Origin: an uncultured Bacteroidales bacterium
Lineage (GTDB): Bacteria; Bacteroidota; Bacteroidia; Bacteroidales; P3
Assembly (NCBI GenBank): GCA_949291555.1
Contig: CASEWE010000007.1
Location: forward strand, 29,509 to 93,508
Direction of reading: 5' to 3'
Length of the DNA stretch: 64,000 nucleotides
The notes under the pieces were generated by a model. The model did not search any database. It saw nothing but the letters and a program-made list of their open reading frames with translations, and was not told where the DNA came from. This document shows, in pieces, positions 43,046-52,912 of the stretch (its first letter is position 1; each line of letters starts with the position of its first letter). Both the position numbers and the translations under genes were made by a program.

Positions 43046-44236
43046 ATGCAGTTCCTTCCAAAGGCTTTTTTGCGGCTTCAATTCCTTTTCTGGAGCGGGC
43101 TTTTCCCGATTTGCAGCCAGGCCGGGCAAGCCCGTCAAATCGGACCACATGGTCAAATTATCCCGTACGGCCAAGCCATCCCGTCCGGACAGGTTCTCCC
43201 CTCTGGCGGCCCGGTCGCGGTCTTGCCGGCAACATCGTCTCGGCCCTCCCGGCTTTTTCCCGGAGAGGGGAGCCCGGGCAGGCTTCTCGGCCGGATTGCC
43301 TTTTACAATGTGGAGAATTTTTTTCATCCTTTGCACGATACCGGAAAAGACGACCGCGATTTCACGCCCGCGGGAATCAAAGGATGGGGAAATGCCAAGT
43401 TCACGGAAAAGCGGAACCGCCTGTTCAAAGTGGTTTCCGCCCTTGATGCCGAAGTTCCGCTGCTGGCCTTGGGTTTGGCTGAGGTGGAGAACGCCCGTGT
43501 ATTGCGTGAACTCTGCCTCGGGACACCTTTGCGGTTCCAGTCTTTCGATTTCGTGCATTTCGAAAGCCCCGACCCGAGAGGCATCGATGTGGCCTTGCTT
43601 TACCGGAAAGGCCGCTTGCATGTAGATACGGCTTACCCCATAGCCGTGGTTATCCCGCCCGACACGATTGCCCGGACGCGCGATATCCTTTATGTCAAAG
43701 CCCGCCTTGAAGATTCCGCGCTGAACCGAGAGGCTTGCATTATCCATATTCTCGTCAGCCACTTCCCCTCGAAATACGGCGGGGCGCTCGCTACCGACCA
43801 CAAACGAAGGCGGGCCGCGCAAGTGCTGCGTTCGGCTCTGGACTCCCTTTCTTCGAGGAACAAGGGGGATCTTGTCCTGGCTATGGGCGATTTCAACACG
43901 GGACCTCGCGATAAAACGTTAGCGGAGCTCGATACCGGCGCATGGTGCAATCTGATGGCGCGGGACGAATGGCATTCCGACCGGAAAGCCGGAGTGGCGG
44001 GCGGAAGCCATAAATACCGGGAGCAATGGAGCACGATCGACCACATTATCCTGCCTCTTTCCGGCTTGAGCCGGATAAAGGGAGGAAAAGCCTTTTTGTT
44101 CGATAGGCCGTTTCTTTTGCAGCCGGATGACAAATATTTGGGCGTGAAACCCTTCCGGACATTTTACGGGGCCCGTTATTTAGGCGGTTATAGCGACCAT
44201 CTGCCGGTATTCGTGGATTTGATCCTTTGCCAGTAG
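43046..44236 (+). CDS. Secreted endonuclease/exonuclease/phosphatase-family protein
   Basis: A 396-residue protein. I start at ATG 43046, which gives a signal peptide (FLRLQFLFWSGLFPICSQA); ATG 42989 is an alternative. A Gly/Pro/Ser-rich linker precedes an EEP domain with the expected blocks IAFYNVENFF, LAEVENARVL, RGIDVALLYR, LVSHFPSK, GDFNTGP and the final YSDHLPVFVDL (SDH). All metal and catalytic residues appear present. Substrate could be nucleic acid or a phosphoester; Bacteroidota use exported members for phosphate or nucleotide scavenging. Confidence 0.85.
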   Translation: MQFLPKAFLRLQFLFWSGLFPICSQAGQARQIGPHGQIIPYGQAIPSGQVLPSGGPVAVLPATSSRPSRLFPGEGSPGRLLGRIAFYNVENFFHPLHDTGKDDRDFTPAGIKGWGNAKFTEKRNRLFKVVSALDAEVPLLALGLAEVENARVLRELCLGTPLRFQSFDFVHFESPDPRGIDVALLYRKGRLHVDTAYPIAVVIPPDTIARTRDILYVKARLEDSALNREACIIHILVSHFPSKYGGALATDHKRRRAAQVLRSALDSLSSRNKGDLVLAMGDFNTGPRDKTLAELDTGAWCNLMARDEWHSDRKAGVAGGSHKYREQWSTIDHIILPLSGLSRIKGGKAFLFDRPFLLQPDDKYLGVKPFRTFYGARYLGGYSDHLPVFVDLILCQ

Positions 44237-44426
44237 GCCGGGCCGGGCGAAGAGTCTGCCGGCTGTTCGCCGCGCCTCCGCGAAGCCGGATGCGGAAAAC
44301 TTTCCACTTGCAAGAACAGCCGGGGCCGTCGGTCTCCCGCATAGGACAATGGCGGGAGGCCGCCGGCTCCGGGCCGGGGATTCCTCCTCGGCGTTTCCGT
44401 GCTAAAAGCTAAAATTCCCGGTCAGG

Positions 44427-47400
44427 TTAGCGTTTCACGAATTTTTGCGTTCCGATGCCGTTCGGGGTCCGGATTTGCAAAATGTAAAGGCCATCGGGAA
44501 AGCTATCGATGGAAATAGCCCCTTGGTTTTTCCCGCAAGGCTTTTCCGAATAGACTTCAACTCCGGACATGGAATAGATTTCGATGGTTGAAACGGTTTC
44601 GTTGCAATGGAAGTAGATCCGGTCGCGGGCCGGGTTCGGGTAAAGGGTGAAGGCGATTTGCCCGTTGCGGGCTTCGGTTCCGGTTTCTCCCGGTTTCCCT
44701 ACCTTGATATTGTCGAGCATGAACACGAAAGCGTTGAGCGAAACGCATTGTATGGCGAGATAGACTTCCATGTTGTCGAATTTTGAAAGATCGACCCTGA
44801 AATGCGTCCAGTCATCGGCCGGGGCTTCGGCGTTTTCCAAGAGGGGGATGAAACTATCCGGATTCGGATCCGTGGTCGAAACCAAGACATTGAAAACTTC
44901 CAAACCATAGGTGTCGTTGAGGGATTTGGCTTGGAATTCGATATAAGAACCCTTTTCGGGCATCTTCAGTTTCGGCGATACCAGATAGTCGTTGTTGCGG
45001 GTGTTTCCCCGGGCGCTGAAACTGGCCCCGTAGCGTTGCCCGGCATAGGGAAGCGCGCCTTCGGCTTCCATGGCCGGTTCGGTCAGATAGGGGTTGAACG
45101 CCATGAAACCGCAGGCTTCGCCCCAGCCCGGATACATGAACTCGTCGATGACGCAGACCCCCGTGTTGTCGAGGTCCATGCTGATCCATTCGGGTTGGAA
45201 ATTGCTTTGGCTGAAATCGTTGCAGGCTTCGAAATCCATGAAGTAAGGGTCGGGGACAGGAATGCACTCCACGATGCGGGTCAAAGTGTCGTTGGCCGGA
45301 TTCTCGTCTCCCGGCAAAAGGACCCTGAAGAAGAGCCGGTGAGATCCGACAGCCGAGAGATCGGCGGTGAAAGAGACCGTGGCAGACGCATACGGGGCCA
45401 AGGAATCGACGATGGCGTATAAGGAATCCTTGTCGGCAAGGCAGAGGACTTGGAAATCACGCAAGACTTGCGGCCCGTTGTTGATGACATTGGCCACGAT
45501 AGCCTCGGTTTGGGTGAAGACGCCCTGGCTGGCGGGTTTTTCCATGCCCGAAAGCATCGCATCCCGCTGGGCTACGATTTCCGTATTCCCGAAATTGGCC
45601 CGCAAGCAGAGGAATCCGGCTTGGGTCTGGACAATGGAAGTGTCGGAATTGAAGACATAGAAGGCCCCTCCCGGCATATTGTCGCATAGCACATTGGCAC
45701 TTTGATTCCCTAATTGTTTGAAAGCGAAAAGGTAGCTTCCGCTGTCCAGGCTTCGGGCAGGAACCGGGAAGGTATAAAGGCCCGCCGCCCTTTCCCTTTC
45801 CGCTTCGATGTCGAACAAGGATTCCCCGACCGCTTCCTTTTCGGGATCCCAGCGGTAGACCGATAGCCCGATCTTGAATTTCTGCGCGCTGTAACCCAGT
45901 CCGATCGAGATGGAACTCAAAGTGTCGCGGCGGATCAGGTTGAACACGCTGCCTGCCCAGACCGGCGCGTCGCCCCCTACGGCTCCGGCCGAAACGATGC
46001 TCCGGTCGAAGTCGAGACGGTCGTAGGCCATCACCGTGTCGCAGAGCATGAACAGGCTGCACGCGCTGTCGTTGAGGCTGTCGGCATCGGTGTTGCCTTG
46101 AAGGTTTCCCGTGACGCAGAAGTTCATCGTGTCGCCGATGCCAATGCGGGGAAAACCGCTCAGGGAAGCCGATGCCGAGCCTTTGCCGAGCGCGGGCAAC
46201 GAGGCCTGCACCTCTTGAGGCAATTTTTCCCCGTTGGCCGTGAAGTTCAAGGTGCAGGCAATGTCCTTGGAGCCGCGGTTTTCCAATTCCACGGAAACGG
46301 GGATGGATTCCGGCAACTGGCGCAAAGGCACGCGGTACGGGGCGGAGAGGCGCAGTCCGTCGACGGCCAAGTCGTATTCGTCCACTTTTTCAATCCGGAT
46401 GTCCTGCAAGTAGAAAGTGGGCAAGTAAAAAGTCTGTACCGCAAAGGCGTAGTGGTCGTTTTCTTTCACTTCGAAGACGAAACTGCTGGTCACGTAGCGG
46501 CTTTGCGTGAAGGCTTCCTCGGCAAAATAGAGCGTGTCGAAATCGAAGGGGTTGCCTTCGGCTTGCCCCATCTGGATTCCGTAGCTGCATCCCTGCTGCA
46601 GCACGCCCAGATCGATTCCGGCCTGATAGGTGTACGTGAAGCGGTAGAGGCCTTTTTCAATGTAAAAGCAAGGCGAGACCAGCGGCACATGGTCTTGCTG
46701 GGCGGACCATTCGCCTTGGCTCAGCATCCATTCGTCTTCGTAGTTGCCGGTTCCGTAGGAAGACCAGTAGCGGTTGCCGTACATTTCATTGACGAAATCG
46801 CTGGCATAAGGCAGGCGGAGCGGTTCGGAATTGGTCGTGTAGGCATGATTCTCGTTGTCTTTCAAGTCTGTTTCGGGTGCGGGAGCTGTTTCTAACAGCG
46901 AGGCGTTCACGCTTACCTTGTATTCATGCCCGGGAACCGAGAAATCGGCCGGCTGGTTGAACGTGATCCGGATTTCCTTGCCGGCGGCCAACGTGTCCTG
47001 GAAGATTTGTTCCACCGCCGGGTGGTTGTCTACCGAATAGGAAGCCTTGAACCCGTGGATGTCGCCTTTTCCGGTGTTGCGCAAAGTGGCGGCAATGGAT
47101 TCCATTCCTAAGGCGCAGGAGGGCGATGGCAAGTGGACATGCTCAACCGCCAGATCCGGTACCCCCATCACGCTGGTTGCTGTCCGGGTCACATTTTCAG
47201 GCAGGACAGTGAAAAGATAGACAAAACCTTTGTCGAACGCGAACCCGTCGTAGCTGGCACCGCCGTATTCGTTGGTGTAATCGTAAAAATCATGGTATCC
47301 CGGCGGGCATTCGGGGGCATTGTACCCCATGGCCTCGTCTGTCATTTCGAAGATGGCATACTGGTAATAACCGCCGTTGCATTCAATGAATACCGAGTCG

Positions 47401-47807
47401 GCTTGCCCGGCATGCACTACCGGAGCATCCGCTTCTCCCGTGGCCTCTTCGGGAATACGGTAATCGCAGCCTTGGTAAATCATGTAGGTCTCTTGCAGGG
47501 CGTTCCACGAATAGGTGTCGAAGAGGAAATTTTCCAAAGTGGCATCGCCCATGGTCCCGCTTTCGTTGTCCTTCCAGTCCTTGTCGATAAGCAATTGGAA
47601 GCCGGTGCCTTTGCTCCAGCTTTCGTCTACTTTGAGAATCACCAAGGCATGATCCGACAAGCTCGGGGCTTGTTGGATTTCCTGCAGTTGAACGCGTGCC
47701 CGGGGCGTGCTTTTCCCCGCTTGGGACGGGATTGAAGAAGCCGGTTCCGATAGCGCGAAAAGTGCTGCCAGAAAGCATGATTTTAAAAAGTTTCGTTCAG
47801 GGCTCAT
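44427..47807 (-). CDS. Large secreted protein with T9SS sorting domain
   Basis: A 1126-residue exported protein. N-terminal signal peptide (FLKSCFLAALFALSEPAS). Several CARDB-like domains are seen (DLAVDGLRLSAPYRVPLRQ, VPDLAVEHVHLPSPSC). Near residue 885 begins a cleaved-adhesin/choice-of-anchor J domain (FMDFEACNDF to FVFMLDNIKVG). The C-terminus (FTLYPNPARDRIYFHCNE and YILQIRTPNGIGTQKFVKR) is a type A sorting domain, which sends the protein through the type IX system to the surface. No protease motif is evident, so adhesion or binding is likely. Confidence 0.88.
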   Translation of the reverse strand: MSPERNFLKSCFLAALFALSEPASSIPSQAGKSTPRARVQLQEIQQAPSLSDHALVILKVDESWSKGTGFQLLIDKDWKDNESGTMGDATLENFLFDTYSWNALQETYMIYQGCDYRIPEEATGEADAPVVHAGQADSVFIECNGGYYQYAIFEMTDEAMGYNAPECPPGYHDFYDYTNEYGGASYDGFAFDKGFVYLFTVLPENVTRTATSVMGVPDLAVEHVHLPSPSCALGMESIAATLRNTGKGDIHGFKASYSVDNHPAVEQIFQDTLAAGKEIRITFNQPADFSVPGHEYKVSVNASLLETAPAPETDLKDNENHAYTTNSEPLRLPYASDFVNEMYGNRYWSSYGTGNYEDEWMLSQGEWSAQQDHVPLVSPCFYIEKGLYRFTYTYQAGIDLGVLQQGCSYGIQMGQAEGNPFDFDTLYFAEEAFTQSRYVTSSFVFEVKENDHYAFAVQTFYLPTFYLQDIRIEKVDEYDLAVDGLRLSAPYRVPLRQLPESIPVSVELENRGSKDIACTLNFTANGEKLPQEVQASLPALGKGSASASLSGFPRIGIGDTMNFCVTGNLQGNTDADSLNDSACSLFMLCDTVMAYDRLDFDRSIVSAGAVGGDAPVWAGSVFNLIRRDTLSSISIGLGYSAQKFKIGLSVYRWDPEKEAVGESLFDIEAERERAAGLYTFPVPARSLDSGSYLFAFKQLGNQSANVLCDNMPGGAFYVFNSDTSIVQTQAGFLCLRANFGNTEIVAQRDAMLSGMEKPASQGVFTQTEAIVANVINNGPQVLRDFQVLCLADKDSLYAIVDSLAPYASATVSFTADLSAVGSHRLFFRVLLPGDENPANDTLTRIVECIPVPDPYFMDFEACNDFSQSNFQPEWISMDLDNTGVCVIDEFMYPGWGEACGFMAFNPYLTEPAMEAEGALPYAGQRYGASFSARGNTRNNDYLVSPKLKMPEKGSYIEFQAKSLNDTYGLEVFNVLVSTTDPNPDSFIPLLENAEAPADDWTHFRVDLSKFDNMEVYLAIQCVSLNAFVFMLDNIKVGKPGETGTEARNGQIAFTLYPNPARDRIYFHCNETVSTIEIYSMSGVEVYSEKPCGKNQGAISIDSFPDGLYILQIRTPNGIGTQKFVKR

Positions 47808-47960
47808 AAGAAAATAGAATTAATTTGTTTTTCGAAAATCGAATGCGAAAGTAGGAGGGGAAAGGAAGCTTTTTTATCCCGAGAAATGGGTATTTCCTGC
47901 TTCCGGGCCGCTCCCTTTGGGTATTTGGACGAGCCGGGAGCCTTCCGCACGCGCGGGAAG

Positions 47961-47990
47961 GCGCTGGCGCGTCCGCGGACGCGCCAGCGC
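47961..47990. repeat. 30-base perfect palindrome before the CDF gene
   Basis: GCGCTGGCGCGTCCG followed by its exact complement, with no loop, 43 bases before the transporter ATG. It is followed by GAACTTTTGTC and a -7-like TATCTTCG (48019-48026). It could be an operator or a cruciform. Confidence 0.75.
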
Positions 47991-48033
47991 GAACTTTTGT
48001 CTTTTACCGGGATTACGGTATCTTCGCCGTTAC

Positions 48034-49008
48034 ATGGAGGAAAAACAAGTGGAAATCGGCGGCAATGCCTTGGAAAAAGTTCCGGAAGATGCTTGTGCGG
48101 AAAAACGGCAGCGGCAGATATTGCGGGCTTCCTTCGTCAGCATTGCCGGGAACGGCATTTTGTCGGTTGCCAAAATCGTTGCCGGATACCTTAGCGGCAG
48201 CTTCGCCGTAATCGGCGATGGCATCGATTCGGCTTCCGATGTGGCGGTTTCCATTGTCATGGCCGTCACGGCCAAAATCATGGGAAAGAAACCCAACAAG
48301 AAATACGTGTACGGTTATGCCAAAGCCGAATCCATTGCGACCAAGCTCCTTTCGATGCTGATTTTCTTTGCCGGCGCGGAAATGCTGGTTTCGGCCGTGA
48401 AACACCTCTTCGGGGAGGAACAGCGCAGCCTGCCAGGGGCTTTGGCCGTTTATGTTACCTTGTTCTCGATAGCCTGCAAGCTCTTGCTGGCCCGCTACCA
48501 GATGGTTGTGGGGAAAAAGACAGGCTCTTCGATGTTGACGGCCAACGGGGTCAACATGCGGAACGATGTCCTGGTGTCCCTGAGTGTCTTGGCCGGCTTG
48601 TTTTTCTCGATAGGATTGGAATTGCCGGTCCTTGACTCCGTGGCGGCTTTGATTGTGGGCGGTTTCATTATCCGCTCTTCCGTCAAGATATTCATGGATT
48701 CGAATGTGGAATTGATGGACGGGGTCAAAGACGAATCGGTCTACCAGAAGATTTTCGATGCCATAAATTCCGTGGAGGGGGTCGGGAACCCGCACCGGGT
48801 CCGGTCGAGAAGCATAGGGGGCAAATACATGATTACCTTGGATGTGGAAGCCGACGGGAACCTGACCTTGGCCCAGGCGCATGCTTTGAGCAGCAAAGTG
48901 GAGCAAAGCATCCGCGGCAATATTCCCGAAGTTTACGATATCGTAGTCCATGTGGAGCCTTTCGGGACTTGCCCCGAAGAGGTCTTCGGCATCGGAAAGG
49001 CAAAATAG
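48034..49008 (+). CDS. Cation diffusion facilitator, Mn/Fe-like metal site
   Basis: A 324-residue inner-membrane metal/proton antiporter with six predicted helices and a cytoplasmic C-terminal domain (EGVGNPHRVRSRSIGGKYMITLDVE). The helix 2 site is DSASD (D65, D69), and the helix 5 site is NMRND (Asn and Asp). Zinc transporters have His at the first position of these pairs; D-D/N-D sites are typical of the manganese branch. Export of Mn or Fe is therefore more likely than Zn. Confidence 0.88.
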   Translation: MEEKQVEIGGNALEKVPEDACAEKRQRQILRASFVSIAGNGILSVAKIVAGYLSGSFAVIGDGIDSASDVAVSIVMAVTAKIMGKKPNKKYVYGYAKAESIATKLLSMLIFFAGAEMLVSAVKHLFGEEQRSLPGALAVYVTLFSIACKLLLARYQMVVGKKTGSSMLTANGVNMRNDVLVSLSVLAGLFFSIGLELPVLDSVAALIVGGFIIRSSVKIFMDSNVELMDGVKDESVYQKIFDAINSVEGVGNPHRVRSRSIGGKYMITLDVEADGNLTLAQAHALSSKVEQSIRGNIPEVYDIVVHVEPFGTCPEEVFGIGKAK

Positions 49009-49251
49009 GGGAAACCGGGGGCGCGTGTTCCGCGGTTTGCCGGTGCGGCCTTGGCTCGGAGGCGGGCCGGGCGGAGCGGTTGCGTGCCGCTATCCGGGGC
49101 CGAGGCGCAGGCTCCTTGCGGGGCAGGAAAGTCCAGGCGGACGGATAGCCGGCTACCTCAACACCCTTAGCCTCGAGCGCTTGCGGAGGCGGAAAATCCG
49201 ATCGGCTGGCCTCTCGCCGGGGTGTCTGGAAACCCGGAATTTGGAAATTCG

Positions 49252-49259
49252 TAAATTTG
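49252..49259 (+). promoter_or_regulatory. -7 element before ribD
   Basis: TAAATTTG fits TAnnTTTG and lies 20 bases before the ribD ATG. It has no matching -33 box. Confidence 0.4.
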
Positions 49260-49279
49260 CCCGATTTAAAGAACAAGCC

Positions 49280-50440
49280 ATGCAAAGCGGGTTCCCAGTC
49301 GAGGAGAAATACATGCGAAGGGCATTCCAGCTGGCCTCTTACGGCCTGGGGTCGGCCAGTCCCAATCCTGTTGTGGGATGCGTGATCGTGTACCAGGATT
49401 CGATCATAGGGGAAGGCTTCCATCATCAATGCGGCCAGCCGCATGCCGAAGTCAATGCCATCAACGCGGTTTTGCGACCCAACGCGGTTGCACGCCGGCT
49501 TATGCTTCGGAGCGGCTTGAGCGCCGAACAGATCCTGCAAGACAGCACCCTGTATGTCTCGCTGGAACCTTGTTCCCACTACGGGAAGACCCCGCCTTGC
49601 GCCTCCTTGATTATCCGATCCGGGATTCCCCGCGTGGTAGTGAGCTGTCCCGATCCGAATCCCAAAGTGGACGGCCGCGGGATAGCCTTGCTGAAGGAGG
49701 CAGGCGTGCAAGTCCGCGAGCATTTTCTGGAAGAAGAGGGAAGGGAGCTGGGCCGGCGGTATTTTGCCAATGTGGAAAAACGCAGGCCTTACGTCATTTT
49801 GAAATGGGCCCGGACGGCCGATGGCTGCATTGCCGCTGTGCAGGGCGAGCCTTGCGCCATTACAGGCCCGTTGCTCCAAGCGCTCAATCATTCGTACAGG
49901 ACGCAGGAAGATGCCATTCTGGTAGGAACCGGGACCTTGCTTTCCGATAATCCCCGCTTGAATGCCCGATGCTTCAGCGGGCGGCAGCCTGTAAGGATCA
50001 GCCTCGATTTCCATGGACGAGTCCTGGAATACCTTCGTTCCCATCCTTCCCCGCCGCACGCTTCCGCCCCCTTGCATTTTTTCGATGGCAGCCAGCCGAG
50101 CTTCCTTTTTGTGGACGCGTCCTTGGAAAGCGCGTATGCGCCTTGGAAAGACCTTGTGAAAATCGTTCCGGTAGATACAGGCATCTTGCCCGAAGACCGG
50201 ATTCCGGTCGTGCTGGATTTCTTGCAAGCGGAGAAAATCGGATCGTTGATTGTGGAAGGGGGAACGGCCTTGCTATCGTCCTTTATCCGGCAAGGAAGCT
50301 GGGACGAGGCCCGGGTCTTCACATCGCCTTTGGCGTTCGGTTCGGGTTACCATGCCCCATCCTTGGAAAATGCAGCGGTTGTGGAGACGAGGGCTTTTGC
50401 CGGAGAATGGGTGCATGTGTACAAACCCTTGCCCGGATGA
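49280..50440 (+). CDS. ribD: Bifunctional riboflavin deaminase/reductase RibD
   Basis: A 386-residue enzyme catalysing two successive steps of riboflavin synthesis: deamination of the pyrimidine, then reduction of the ribosyl side chain with NADPH. The N-terminal deaminase has the zinc motif HAEVNAI with EPCSHYGKTPPC, and NPVVGCVIV. The reductase part starts at RPYVILKWARTADG and includes AILVGTGTLLSDNPRL and VEGGTALLSSFI. Both domains are complete. No FMN riboswitch is visible upstream. Confidence 0.94.
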   Translation: MQSGFPVEEKYMRRAFQLASYGLGSASPNPVVGCVIVYQDSIIGEGFHHQCGQPHAEVNAINAVLRPNAVARRLMLRSGLSAEQILQDSTLYVSLEPCSHYGKTPPCASLIIRSGIPRVVVSCPDPNPKVDGRGIALLKEAGVQVREHFLEEEGRELGRRYFANVEKRRPYVILKWARTADGCIAAVQGEPCAITGPLLQALNHSYRTQEDAILVGTGTLLSDNPRLNARCFSGRQPVRISLDFHGRVLEYLRSHPSPPHASAPLHFFDGSQPSFLFVDASLESAYAPWKDLVKIVPVDTGILPEDRIPVVLDFLQAEKIGSLIVEGGTALLSSFIRQGSWDEARVFTSPLAFGSGYHAPSLENAAVVETRAFAGEWVHVYKPLPG

Positions 50441-50517
50441 GCCGTTTCCCCTATCCGGGCCTTTCCTTTTACGGTTCATCCTTTACTTTACCGCTACTTT
50501 TTTTACCGCGACTGGTC

Positions 50518-51168
50518 ATGGCAAAAACAAAGAAAACTCCTGTTCCGGCGCAAGAAAAGCCTCCTGCGAGCGATACCTACAAGACGTTGGCGGCTCCCGC
50601 TCAGGGCCTGTACAAGGAGAAAGGCAGCAAATTCCTCGCTTTTGCGTTCCCGGTGGAAAACGTGGAGCAAATCAAAGAACATCTTGGCTCTTTGCGGAAA
50701 GAATATTTCGATGCGCGGCACCATTGCTATGCCTATGTACTGGGGCCGAAGCAGGAAATTTTCCGGGAAAACGACGATGGAGAGCCCTCTTCGACGGCCG
50801 GCAGGCCTATCCGCGGGCAGATTCTTTCGCACGGGCTGACCGATGTGCTGGTGGCGGTAGTGCGGTATTTCGGCGGGACCAAGCTCGGGGTTTCGGGCTT
50901 GACCAATGCGTACAAGCTCGCCGCGGCCGATGCTTTGGATTCGGCCCCGCTCATGGAAAAGACGGTGATGGAATGCTATCAAGTCCGTTTCCCCTATTCC
51001 TGCATGAATTTGGTGATGCGCATTGTCAAGGATTTTCAATTGAAGGTGCTTTCGCAAAACGTGCAAGAGGATTGCCGGCTGACTTTTTCCGTCCGGCTTT
51101 CGGAAAGCGATCGCTGCCGGGAAAAATTTGCCGGGGAACGAATCGAGATCCAGAAGATGGAATCTTGA
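50518..51168 (+). CDS. yigZ: IMPACT/YigZ-family protein
   Basis: A 216-residue protein with an N-terminal IMPACT domain (DARHHCYAYVLG, NDDGEPSSTAGRPI, VVRYFGGTKLGVSGL) and a C-terminal ferredoxin-like domain. A 20-residue Lys/Pro-rich tail precedes the domain. The family is linked to translation regulation, but the bacterial members have no established activity. It follows ribD by 77 bases. Confidence 0.9.
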   Translation: MAKTKKTPVPAQEKPPASDTYKTLAAPAQGLYKEKGSKFLAFAFPVENVEQIKEHLGSLRKEYFDARHHCYAYVLGPKQEIFRENDDGEPSSTAGRPIRGQILSHGLTDVLVAVVRYFGGTKLGVSGLTNAYKLAAADALDSAPLMEKTVMECYQVRFPYSCMNLVMRIVKDFQLKVLSQNVQEDCRLTFSVRLSESDRCREKFAGERIEIQKMES

Positions 51169-51204
51169 AATTGAAATATTCAAGATATTGATTTTTAATT
51201 TTTT
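51162..51204 (+). terminator. Intrinsic terminator after yigZ
   Basis: ATCTTGAA (51162-51169) pairs with TTCAAGAT (51179-51186) and is followed by T-rich ATTGATTTTTAATTTTTT. The stem overlaps the yigZ stop codon. Confidence 0.75.
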
Positions 51205-51311
51205 CGCGTCCGGTCGGATGGTGAGGGCGCGGAAGAGGCTTCCTGTTCCCGCTACGGGTTCTTTTCCCAAGGGAGTGCCGGGTTGCAAGGAAGAGGGAAG
51301 CTAAAAATTCG

Positions 51312-51319
51312 TAACTTTG
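51312..51319 (+). promoter_or_regulatory. -7 element of glyA
   Basis: TAACTTTG, about 190 bases before glyA. The leader between is GC-rich with several possible hairpins; I recognise no known riboswitch in it. Confidence 0.55.
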
Positions 51320-51505
51320 CAAGTTTGTGGCGGCGATGCCGAAGGCACCGGACAGAACAGGTCCGGGCGAAGCGGAGTCGGGCCGGGGCGGCCGGGAGCA
51401 TGGCGGGGTGGCGGAAAGCGGGCCCGGAGGGGAGGAAACGGTTTCGACCGCTTGCGGATCGTAAAGCCCGATGGTAAGGATAAAATCAAAAAAACAGAGA
51501 ATATC

Positions 51506-52786
51506 ATGCAAAGAGACACGCAGATTTTCGATCTGATCGAACAGGAAAGGAAGCGCCAGACTTCGGGTTTGGAGCTGATTGCTTCTGAAAACTTTGTTTC
51601 CGACCAAGTGATGGAAGCCATGGGGTCGGTCATGACCAACAAATATGCCGAGGGCTATCCGGGACACCGTTATTATGGCGGATGCCAGATTGTAGACCAG
51701 AGCGAACAGCTGGCCATCGACCGTTTGAAGAAGCTTTTCGGGGCCGAATACGCCAATGTCCAGCCGCATTCGGGCGCGCAAGCCAACATGGCGGTTTTCA
51801 CGGCTTGCCTTAAGCCGGGCGATACGTTCATGGGGCTCGACCTGGCTCATGGCGGCCATCTTTCCCATGGTTCGCCGGTGAATTTTTCGGGCATGACCTA
51901 CCATCAGGTAGCCTACCGGGTCAGCGAAGAAACCGGGACGATCGACTACGACCAGATGGAAAAGACGGCCTTGGAAGAAAAGCCGAAACTGATTGTGGGC
52001 GGGGCTTCGGCCTATTCCCGCGATTGGGATTGGAAACGCATGCGGGCCATTGCCGACAAGATCGGGGCCATCCTCATGGCCGATATCGCCCATCCGGCAG
52101 GCCTTATCGCATGCGGATTGCTGAACAACCCGCTCGAATACTGCCATATCGTGACCTCGACCACGCATAAGACCCTTCGCGGCCCGCGCGGGGGGATCAT
52201 CATGATGGGGAAAGATTTCGAGAACCCGTGGGGGCTGAAAACCCCGAAAGGCGTGACCAAGATGATGTCGCAAGTGCTCGACTCGGCGGTTTTCCCGGGA
52301 ATCCAGGGCGGCCCGCTCGAACACGTGATAGCCGCCAAGGCGGTTGCGTTCGGCGAATGCCTCACCGAAGATTACCGCAATTACATCAAGCAAGTGAAGG
52401 CCAATGCCGCCAAGATGTGCGAAGCCTTTGTCAACAAGGGATACAAGGTTATTAGCGGTGGAACCGACAACCATTTGATGCTGATCGACCTTCGTACCAA
52501 ATTCCCCGATTTGACCGGGAAAGTGGCCGAAAACACCTTGGTACGTGCCGACATCACCATCAATAAGAACATGGTTCCGTTCGACAGCCGCAGCGCGTTC
52601 AGCACCAGCGGCATTCGTGTGGGGACTCCGGCCATGACCACCCGCGGCCTGAAAGAAGCCGACATGCCGGTTGTGGTAGACCTGATCGACCAAGTCCTTT
52701 GCGATGTGAACAATGAATCGGTCATCGAAGAGGTAAGGCATACGGTCAACGACATGATGGTCAACCGGCCTTTGTTTGCCTGGTAA
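51506..52786 (+). CDS. glyA: Serine hydroxymethyltransferase
   Basis: A 426-residue PLP enzyme that converts serine and tetrahydrofolate to glycine and 5,10-methylene-THF. Visible: [17 protein letters not shown], the folate/PLP region [14 protein letters not shown], and the PLP Lys in [14 protein letters not shown]. Length and order are normal. The ATG at 51506 follows the A-rich AAATCAAAAAAACAG leader common in this phylum. Confidence 0.97.
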   Translation: MQRDTQIFDLIEQERKRQTSGLELIASENFVSDQVMEAMGSVMTNKYAEGYPGHRYYGGCQIVDQSEQLAIDRLKKLFGAEYANVQPHSGAQANMAVFTACLKPGDTFMGLDLAHGGHLSHGSPVNFSGMTYHQVAYRVSEETGTIDYDQMEKTALEEKPKLIVGGASAYSRDWDWKRMRAIADKIGAILMADIAHPAGLIACGLLNNPLEYCHIVTSTTHKTLRGPRGGIIMMGKDFENPWGLKTPKGVTKMMSQVLDSAVFPGIQGGPLEHVIAAKAVAFGECLTEDYRNYIKQVKANAAKMCEAFVNKGYKVISGGTDNHLMLIDLRTKFPDLTGKVAENTLVRADITINKNMVPFDSRSAFSTSGIRVGTPAMTTRGLKEADMPVVVDLIDQVLCDVNNESVIEEVRHTVNDMMVNRPLFAW

Positions 52787-52804
52787 TCGCTCGAACTCCG
52801 TTTG

Positions 52805-52849
52805 AAAGGCCCGGAAGGGGAGAGGAGCCTCCCCCCTTCCGGGCCTTTT
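52805..52849 (+). terminator. Intrinsic terminator after glyA
   Basis: A 16-bp stem (arm AAAGGCCCGGAAGGGG, complement at 52833-52848) with a 12-base loop and a following TTTTCCGTTTT. It also serves the gap to the opposing lysO gene. Confidence 0.85.
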
Positions 52850-52912
52850 CCGTTTTCCCCGGCTTGGCGGAGGCTTTTGACTGGGCAAGGAAGGGTCGAG
52901 GCGGGATTCCCG

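Noticed and set aside
49064..49250. GGCAGGAAAGTCCAGGC resembles the conserved core of RNase P RNA
   Set aside because: Only this one block fits. The later conserved region and the roughly 350-base length are missing before ribD begins at 49280.
51320..51505. Possible riboswitch in the glyA leader
   Set aside because: The leader is structured and GC-rich, but I could not match glycine, tetrahydrofolate or SAM/SAH riboswitch cores.
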